Origin: Lacrimispora sp. BS-2
Lineage (GTDB): Bacteria > Bacillota > Clostridia > Lachnospirales > Lachnospiraceae
Direction: 5' to 3'
NCBI RefSeq assembly: GCF_040207125.1
Contig: NZ_CP157940.1
Span: forward strand, 2,232,001-2,296,000
DNA: 64,000 nt
Below the pieces are notes generated by a model, which worked only from the letters and a program-made list of their open reading frames with translations, searched no databases and was not told the origin of the DNA. Position numbers and translations under genes: made by a program. Shown here one piece after another: positions 58,441 to 64,000 of the stretch. Numbering within the stretch: the first letter of the stretch is position 1; each line of letters begins with the position of its first letter.

Positions 58441-60156
58441 CTATATACGGCTAATGAACTCTCTCATATAATCTTCTACCTCTTTTGCAGTGGAATAGGA
58501 CATGGCCTGTTCTGCCACTGCCTGCAGTTCTTTTGTGCTGTAACCGGTGATCAGCTTTCTGGCGTTTAAGATAGCTGACGCACTCATGCTGAACTCATTT
58601 AAGCCAAATGCCAGAAGAAGGGGAATGAGCATGGGATCGCTTGCAGCCTCCCCGCACATACCGACCATAATCCCTTCTTTCCGCCCGCATTCAATGACAT
58701 GGCGGATGCTTCTTAAAACCGCAGGATTTAACGGGGAATACAGATAGGATACCTTATCGTTTCCTCTGTCCACAGACATGGTGTACTGGGTTAAGTCATT
58801 GGTTCCGATGCTGAAGAAATCAACTTCCTTTGCAAACACATCCGCCATTAAAGAGGCAGCAGCCGTTTCCACCATGATTCCCACTTGAATATCCTTTTTA
58901 TAGGCAATTCCCTTTTCATCAAATTCCTTTTTAAGCGCTTCAACAAGCGCCTTTGCTTCTCTGAACTCCTCTAAGCAGGTCACCATAGGAACCATGATGC
59001 GGATGTTGCCGAAAGCACTGGCTCTTAAAAGAGCCCGCAGCTGAGGCTTGTACACATCTTCCTTCCGGTCCAGGCAGAAACGGATCGCCCTGTATCCCAA
59101 AAATGGATTTTCGTCCTTTTCAAGGCCCATATATGGAATTTCCTTATCTCCTCCGATATCCAGAGTGCGGATGATTACAGGCTTGCCGTTCATAGCTGCC
59201 GCAACCTTCCGATAGGCTTCAAACTGCTCGTCCTCTGTGGGCATTGAAGTACGGTCCATAAACAAAAATTCTGTTCTGAACAATCCGATCCCTTCCCCGT
59301 CATAATGAAGGACCTTTTCCACATCCTCAGGCTTTCCGATATTGCCCACCAATTCAATGGCAACGCCATCCTTTGTTACGGTTGGCTTACCGATGTATTG
59401 CTCCAGTTCCTTCTTTTCCTTTAAAAAGGTTTCCCTCTTTGCAGTATACTCTGCCTTTAATGAATCATCCGGATTCACAATGACAATTCCCTTAGATCCA
59501 TCTAATATCACATCATCCCCATCGGACACCTGGCTTAAAAATCCCTCAAGGGCAACCACTGCAGGAATCTCCAAAGCTCTGGCAAGAATCGCGCTGTGGG
59601 ATGTCTTTCCTCCCAGTTCCGTAACAATACCGGTCACCTTGTCCGGATCGATCCCGGCTGTCATGGAAGGCGTTAAATCTCTTGCAATGATCACGCTTCC
59701 CTCCGGAAGATCGGAAATATTCACAGAGTTTACCCCCATAAGTATCTTCTGCATGCGAGTCTTGATATCGTGCATGTCCGTGGCTCTCTGCTGCATGAGC
59801 TCATCTCCCATGGATGCGAACATGTTGGCATAGGAATTGCATACATTTTCAATGGCATATTCGCTGTTGACATTCTCCCCCGTGATAGAATTCTCAATCT
59901 CACCTGTCAACATTGGATCAGAAAGGAGCAGCAGATGACCGTTTAAAATCTCCGCTTCCTTTTCTCCCACTTTTGTTGCAAGATCCTGTGCCAGAAGGCC
60001 GGTCTCTTCCATAGCCTGCCTGACTGCCGCCTGAAAGCGGGCCTTTTCAGCCTCCGGATCTGTTACTTCCTCTCTCATGATCTTAAGCTCTGCTTCTTCC
60101 ACGTTAACGGCCTTCCCAATACCGATTCCCGCAGATGCACTTGTTCCTTTAAACAT
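58441..60156 (-). CDS. ptsI: Phosphoenolpyruvate-protein phosphotransferase (PTS enzyme I)
   Basis: The 571-residue enzyme transfers phosphate from PEP to HPr in the sugar phosphotransferase system. It has the N-terminal HPr-binding part, the phosphohistidine motif GGKTSHSAILARALEIP (His at about residue 186), the catalytic TIM barrel with FRTEFLFMDR and the GMCGEAASDP loop. It follows ptsH by 34 bases with AAGGAGG upstream, and a strong terminator ends the unit. Confidence 0.96.
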   Translation of the reverse strand: MFKGTSASAGIGIGKAVNVEEAELKIMREEVTDPEAEKARFQAAVRQAMEETGLLAQDLATKVGEKEAEILNGHLLLLSDPMLTGEIENSITGENVNSEYAIENVCNSYANMFASMGDELMQQRATDMHDIKTRMQKILMGVNSVNISDLPEGSVIIARDLTPSMTAGIDPDKVTGIVTELGGKTSHSAILARALEIPAVVALEGFLSQVSDGDDVILDGSKGIVIVNPDDSLKAEYTAKRETFLKEKKELEQYIGKPTVTKDGVAIELVGNIGKPEDVEKVLHYDGEGIGLFRTEFLFMDRTSMPTEDEQFEAYRKVAAAMNGKPVIIRTLDIGGDKEIPYMGLEKDENPFLGYRAIRFCLDRKEDVYKPQLRALLRASAFGNIRIMVPMVTCLEEFREAKALVEALKKEFDEKGIAYKKDIQVGIMVETAAASLMADVFAKEVDFFSIGTNDLTQYTMSVDRGNDKVSYLYSPLNPAVLRSIRHVIECGRKEGIMVGMCGEAASDPMLIPLLLAFGLNEFSMSASAILNARKLITGYSTKELQAVAEQAMSYSTAKEVEDYMREFISRI

Positions 60157-60190
60157 AATTAGCCTCCTTATTAATTATTAGATAATTAAT

Positions 60191-60454
60191 CTATTCGCCA
60201 AGACCGTCTTCAACAGCCTTGACCATGGTCGCCAGAGCCTCCTCTTCATCTGCTCCCTCACAGACAAAAGTAATCTCATCCCCGCTTTTTACGCAGGCAC
60301 CCAATACGCTAAGCACACTTTTCGCATTGGCAGTGGTGTTCTTAAATCGAAAACTCACCGAAGAATTAAAGTTCATGGCTTCCTTACAAAGAATCCCTGC
60401 CGGCCTTAAGTGCAGGCCGGTAGGATTCTTTATAACAACTTTAGCACTGACCAT
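60191..60454 (-). CDS. ptsH: Phosphocarrier protein HPr
   Basis: The 87-residue protein has His15 in NPTGLHLRPAG, which receives phosphate from enzyme I, and Ser46 in NAKSVLSVLG, the HPrK/CcpA regulatory site of Gram-positive bacteria. GGAGGGAGGG precedes the start. A 60-base gap separates it from the YbbR gene; it holds an imperfect hairpin (CTTTCATTTCCC with GGGAAAATGATGAAAG) with no T run. Confidence 0.95.
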   Translation of the reverse strand: MVSAKVVIKNPTGLHLRPAGILCKEAMNFNSSVSFRFKNTTANAKSVLSVLGACVKSGDEITFVCEGADEEEALATMVKAVEDGLGE

Positions 60455-60514
60455 ACTGAATTCCCTCCCTCCATTCTTTCATCATTTTCCCTTTTAGGGA
60501 AATGAAAGACTTTC

Positions 60515-61822
60515 TCATTGTGACTCAGGAACTTCCGCAGAAGTGGCTGTGGTGCTGCTTTCAACCGTTGCGGGGCCCGGATCCTTATGGGCAACTATCA
60601 CATTGAAAGGCGTATAACCAACCACCTCAAACCCTGCCGAAACCTCAAATGTCACCATTCCGGGATGGGGGCCAGCCTCCTGGTCCGATACGTCGAGAAC
60701 TGCATTCAAGTTCTTTTCCGTCAGGGCATCTAAATCTTCCTTCAGCCCTTTTACCGTAACATCAGTAGTTTCTTTATCAAAACTGTAATCGTAATCAGCT
60801 TCTGCACCCTTCTTATCCAGATTCTTCAGATTCAAAGCGAATACTCTGGTAGTCAGTGGTTCTACCTTCAGCTTCACGGTTACATTCTTATATTCATCCC
60901 CGGCAACAGAGGTGCTTGGCGGCAGATACTGGCTTAAATCCAGCTGAACCACCTTATCAGAGGTGGCACCGTCAATATTCAGCTTATCCGAGGAAACAGA
61001 CAAGCTGGTCAGGGAGGCAAGAACCGACTTGGTGCCTACTACCGGTACGGATTTGACGCTGCATTCCAGTCCCGTATACCGGTATCCTTTTGCCACTTCT
61101 CCTGAAACCTCAAAGTTAATGGAAAGATTCTTGGCCTTTAGCACGGATACATGATATTCGATCTCGTGCCTGTTGACAGTCACTTTATTTGCCATGTCCG
61201 GCATCTCGTTGCCGTTGGCATCGTAAAAGACCGGAGAGGCCACTGCATTGATATCCGCATTGGCATTATCCACATCAATCTCTATTCCCATATGGTTGAT
61301 CTGGCCGATCTGGGACTCAGGGCCTTCCACAGTCACAGAATCCGGCAGCAGTGTGACCATGCCCAGGGCATACCCTTCTTCCGGTGTTCCTTTTATCCGG
61401 AACTGAAGATCAAACTTCTTGCGCTGAAGCTCTTCCGTATCGATCCGGATCACCATTGGCTTAGCCGTAATGGTGTCACTCTTGACCAGGTTTTCCTTAT
61501 CTCTATTAATCTCCACAGTGATGGGAATTGCTCCTGTCACGTTGTAATCCTTTAAATCAACATAGGCATGAAAGTCCGAGGCCTTCACCAGGGAACGGTC
61601 TCTTGTTCTCACCTGGTAGCTGACTGTCACCGTATCCTTTCCCACAATTTCATAGGTTAAATTGGCAGCCTCCAGCACGTCCTCATTGCGCACATCTATC
61701 CCAACCACCTGGGAATCATCAATAATGGGATTGGAAATGTTGACAACAGCCATCCATACTGCAAAGGCAAGCACCAGGGACGCAACCTTCAGTCCAAGAT
61801 TATTTAACAGCTTTTCCTTCAT
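60515..61822 (-). CDS. cdaR: YbbR-domain protein CdaR, regulator of CdaA
   Basis: The 435-residue protein has an N-terminal membrane anchor (about residues 9-28; LKVASLVLAFAVWMAV) and four extracytoplasmic YbbR repeats (about 40-400). CdaR binds and modulates the diadenylate cyclase CdaA at the membrane. It overlaps the cdaA stop by 23 bases, indicating coupled synthesis. The C-terminal end is a Ser/Thr/Glu-rich tail (PATVESSTTATSAEVPES). Confidence 0.9.
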   Translation of the reverse strand: MKEKLLNNLGLKVASLVLAFAVWMAVVNISNPIIDDSQVVGIDVRNEDVLEAANLTYEIVGKDTVTVSYQVRTRDRSLVKASDFHAYVDLKDYNVTGAIPITVEINRDKENLVKSDTITAKPMVIRIDTEELQRKKFDLQFRIKGTPEEGYALGMVTLLPDSVTVEGPESQIGQINHMGIEIDVDNANADINAVASPVFYDANGNEMPDMANKVTVNRHEIEYHVSVLKAKNLSINFEVSGEVAKGYRYTGLECSVKSVPVVGTKSVLASLTSLSVSSDKLNIDGATSDKVVQLDLSQYLPPSTSVAGDEYKNVTVKLKVEPLTTRVFALNLKNLDKKGAEADYDYSFDKETTDVTVKGLKEDLDALTEKNLNAVLDVSDQEAGPHPGMVTFEVSAGFEVVGYTPFNVIVAHKDPGPATVESSTTATSAEVPESQ

Positions 61823-62681
61823 TCTTACGCCTTCCCTTCAAAATCCTGAATCTGCTTCCTTCCTCTGCCTCCCGTTTTACACCTGCAAGGACCGACCGGA
61901 GCATATCCGCATCCGCGATCCGTTTAAGGCCGCCTTCCAAAGCCACAGTCACACGCCCGGTTTCTTCCGATACCACAATGGTAATGCTGTCGCTGACTTC
62001 GCTGACGCCTACTGCAGCCCTGTGCCTTGTACCCAGGTCCTTGCTGATAGACATATTATCCGATAGAGGCAGGTAGCAGGTTGCCGCCGCCACACGATTT
62101 CCCCGAATTACCACCGCTCCGTCGTGCAGCGGCGTATTATGTTCAAAAATATTAATAAGAAGCTGGCTGCTGACAACTCCTCCCACTTCTATTCCGGTAC
62201 GCTCGATCTCTTTTAAAGAGTCTCCCCGTTCAATTACCATGAGCGCTCCGGTCTTGACCCTTGCCATCTCAAAAGTAGCCTTCACCAGCTCGTTAATCGT
62301 TTTATCCGTAAAACTGGAATTGTCCCTGCCATCATCAAAGGTCAGGATCCCTGTAAAGGGATTCTTGCTTCCCAGCTGCTCTAAAGCCTTTCGAAGTTCA
62401 GGCTGGAAGATCACTATCGCCATGGTCACTGCCGGCGTAGCGATTTTATTGAGAATCCAAAAAATATTATCCAGCCGGAATACATATGCAAAGACATAGA
62501 AAACAAGGATCACGATGATTCCCTTTAAAAGCGTCCATGCCCTTGTATTCATGATCCAGGTCAGCAGTTCATACAGCAGAACGGCTATAATAATAATTTC
62601 AACTAAGTTTGTTTTCGATATCCTGGGCAGGAACGACACCCAGGAGTACATTCCGTCTAAAAAATCTGCTATTGTCTCCAC
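61800..62681 (-). CDS. cdaA: Diadenylate cyclase CdaA (c-di-AMP synthase)
   Basis: The 293-residue protein has three N-terminal transmembrane segments (about residues 25-90) and a DAC domain (about 105-245) with the DGA motif in LHDGAVVIRGNRV and the RHR motif in GTRHRAAVGVSE, both needed to make c-di-AMP from two ATP. c-di-AMP controls K+ and osmolyte balance and wall homeostasis. The start is a GTG directly adjoining the GGGAG site, which is unusually tight; the true start could be a few codons later. Upstream lies an altered family A repeat. Confidence 0.94.
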   Translation of the reverse strand: METIADFLDGMYSWVSFLPRISKTNLVEIIIIAVLLYELLTWIMNTRAWTLLKGIIVILVFYVFAYVFRLDNIFWILNKIATPAVTMAIVIFQPELRKALEQLGSKNPFTGILTFDDGRDNSSFTDKTINELVKATFEMARVKTGALMVIERGDSLKEIERTGIEVGGVVSSQLLINIFEHNTPLHDGAVVIRGNRVAAATCYLPLSDNMSISKDLGTRHRAAVGVSEVSDSITIVVSEETGRVTVALEGGLKRIADADMLRSVLAGVKREAEEGSRFRILKGRRKNEGKAVK

Positions 62682-62705
62682 CTCCCTTTTATCTCTTCCT
62701 TATTA

Positions 62706-62800
62706 TTGCCTATGCGATCCGGGCAGGGCCCACCCCGTTTTAGAGCCTGCCCCGCTTTACCGGGCACCGGGTGCAAAGGTATGCCCGCAGGTCGCTTTCT
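62706..62800 (-). repeat. Repeat family A-like, interrupted copy between cdaA and the membrane-protein gene
   Basis: TTGCCTATGCGATCCGGGCA at 62706-62725 and AAAGGTATGCCCGCAGG with GCTTTC at 62775-62799 match the two halves of a family A unit. About 48 bases of GC-rich sequence, itself hairpin-forming (GGGCAC/GTGC type), separate them. This is the most divergent candidate. Confidence 0.4.
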
Positions 62801-63746
62801 ACCTCTGCGGTCTTTGGAGCTTTCTGGCATTAATTTTCTGAACTTTCACATCAGGCGCGCTGACTGTCAGCTTTGGAACCGCCTTGACGTAGTAATAATA
62901 ATCATCATCTTCAAATTGTACGTATTCTGTCCTGGAATAATCCACTGCAAAGACAAAAAATATATAAATTCCTGCAATCACAATGGAAATCAGGATTCCT
63001 ACCAGAAGCCCGATAACCGACACCGATACATCTGCAGCAATATCTCCGATAAAAATTACGCCCAGTTGGGCAATGGTGCCTGCCACAATGGCAATGATCC
63101 AGGAATAATCCATGGATAAGCTCCGGGTGACCGCCACCACCACAAGAGAAAGGGCAAACGCCGTAACCATCACAAGCATCAGCTTATTGGACATCAGGCT
63201 CTTCATGAGCTGCATGAATTTCACCACCTCGTCCACCGACATATCGTTGGTCAGGACCCCTGCATTCTGCTTTACATATAAAAGCGCATAATAAATAAAT
63301 ACACCGCAGCTTACCGGTATCACAGATACAACGCTCCCTGACAGTCCTACGATCAGCGGGATCGCATAAGGAATTTTTAAAAGGAAAAATACAGGGGTCA
63401 ACACCAACAGATAGCTGTCCCCCGGCTGGAATCCATAATAAAGAAGTCCTACCACCAAAATAAAAACAGCCATGACCAGAGTGATTTCAATGGAAATTCC
63501 CGACAGATGGGCAAGCATAAAGCCTGCCGCCAGAAAAGAGATGGCTCCATATGGCAAAAAGGAGCACACCAGAGCCAGCACCAGTGGGATATAGCCTGCC
63601 GTCAGCTTTGACATAAAGCCGATATTTTTATTCATCAGGGCAAATGCCAGAAGGCTGAATATAAACTTGATCACAGGCGTTATATAAATCTCAAACCTGG
63701 CATAAAACTCTTTCAATCGTTCTTTAAATACAAGAAGGCCCATCAT
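62799..63746 (-). CDS. Polytopic membrane protein upstream of cdaA, function unknown
   Basis: The 315-residue protein has about nine hydrophobic segments and a short cytoplasmic tail rich in acidic and tyrosine residues (EYVQFEDDDYYYYVKAVPKL) followed by a basic end (KINARKLQRPQR). I do not recognise a family. The start overlaps the stop of the preceding small gene (ATGA), and GGGAGG lies nine bases upstream. Its place before cdaA suggests a role in envelope or osmotic control, which is inference. Confidence 0.72.
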   Translation of the reverse strand: MMGLLVFKERLKEFYARFEIYITPVIKFIFSLLAFALMNKNIGFMSKLTAGYIPLVLALVCSFLPYGAISFLAAGFMLAHLSGISIEITLVMAVFILVVGLLYYGFQPGDSYLLVLTPVFFLLKIPYAIPLIVGLSGSVVSVIPVSCGVFIYYALLYVKQNAGVLTNDMSVDEVVKFMQLMKSLMSNKLMLVMVTAFALSLVVVAVTRSLSMDYSWIIAIVAGTIAQLGVIFIGDIAADVSVSVIGLLVGILISIVIAGIYIFFVFAVDYSRTEYVQFEDDDYYYYVKAVPKLTVSAPDVKVQKINARKLQRPQR

Positions 63747-63985
63747 GATGTCCGTCCTCCCTTTGTTCTTTTTAAAGGTCTGGTATTTCCCTCGTACCGC
63801 TTGTCCAGCCGCTTTAGTTTGGCCAAATATACTTTTGTTCCACGGCTGGCATATTCGTACTTCTTCATATATATAGCAGCGCTGATTCCCAGGTAAATTA
63901 CCAGTCCGATGAGATAAATTATTCCAATCCACAATCCGGCTGCCGTCAGGCCCTTTAACTCCATGGTATTCATCCATCGTTCCAT
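63743..63985 (-). CDS. Small single-pass membrane protein, function unknown
   Basis: The 80-residue product has one hydrophobic segment (about residues 14-36) and a highly basic C-terminal tail (KVYLAKLKRLDKRYEGNTRPLKRTKGGR). The frame stays open to the window edge, so the true start may lie outside; no good ribosome binding site precedes the ATGs at 63985-63962. It is translationally coupled to the 315-residue membrane protein through an ATGA overlap. Confidence 0.65.
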   Translation of the reverse strand: MERWMNTMELKGLTAAGLWIGIIYLIGLVIYLGISAAIYMKKYEYASRGTKVYLAKLKRLDKRYEGNTRPLKRTKGGRTS

Positions 63986-64000
63986 ATCATATAATCCCCA

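Overview
The window looks like the chromosome of a low-to-mid GC, spore-forming clostridium of the Lachnospiraceae, most like the Lacrimispora / Clostridium saccharolyticum group. This rests on a cotJA-cotJB-cotJC spore-coat operon, LL-diaminopimelate aminotransferase, a glutamine synthetase paired with an ANTAR antiterminator, a CdaA/YbbR pair, strong AGGAGG-type ribosome binding sites and TTGACA-N17-TATAAT promoters. The species assignment is an inference from gene content; no 16S gene is present. Most genes lie on the minus strand. I see no prophage, insertion sequence, integrase or CRISPR array.

Layout. 1-1.6 kb: start of a class A penicillin-binding protein, tRNA-Thr and L-lactate dehydrogenase. 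1.6-6.5 kb: a compact type IV pilus-type cluster (PilC, four small membrane or pilin-like proteins, PilT) behind a secreted transglutaminase-fold protein. 6.5-10.8 kb: housekeeping genes rlmB, mrnC, cysS, ispF and a lipid kinase. 11-15.9 kb: an ABC importer with a zinc-type corrinoid methyltransferase homologue and a GntR regulator. 16.2-21.1 kb: tRNA-Met, tRNA-Val, a LysR/YeiH pair, a NYN/OST-HTH protein and cotJABC. 21.2-25.5 kb: carAB. 25.8-30.8 kb: a coiled-coil protein and an ECF transporter with an S-adenosylmethionine hydrolase. 30.9-34.4 kb: cell-envelope genes (SpoIID-like protein, DUF368/PopT undecaprenyl-phosphate translocase, amidase). 34.5-39.2 kb: Lrp, dapL, dapF, ANTAR regulator, glnA. 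39.2-41.8 kb: CadA/HMA/CadC metal resistance. 42.1-44.6 kb: ABC exporter behind a long leader. 44.7-50.5 kb: MATE, GH25 lysozyme, AI-2E family protein, two aminotransferases. 50.7-58.3 kb: a GGDEF/EAL protein, a DapF paralogue lacking both catalytic cysteines, an AraC regulator, a DUF4349 lipoprotein and a Wzy-like polymerase. 58.4-64 kb: ptsHI, cdaR/cdaA (c-di-AMP) and two uncharacterised membrane proteins.

How the parts fit. Envelope precursor genes dominate: diaminopimelate synthesis (dapL, dapF), lipid carrier recycling (PopT), IspF for isoprenoids, an amidase, a lysozyme and c-di-AMP synthesis. Nitrogen and amino-acid control is prominent: glnA-ANTAR behind a terminator/antiterminator leader, Lrp behind an attenuator-like hairpin, and aspC-hisC behind a leader of perfect hairpins and direct repeats.

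The least explained structures are two dispersed repeat families. Family A is a 52-bp unit that sits directly against the ribosome binding site of ispF, cysS, carA and, in diverged form, the GH25 and cdaA genes. It carries a tiny upstream ORF. Family B begins exactly at the stop codons of carB and ecfT, with a third copy next to the tRNA cluster. The cysteine-less DapF paralogue, the structured leader of the ABC exporter and the pilus cluster without PilB are the other main points to follow up.
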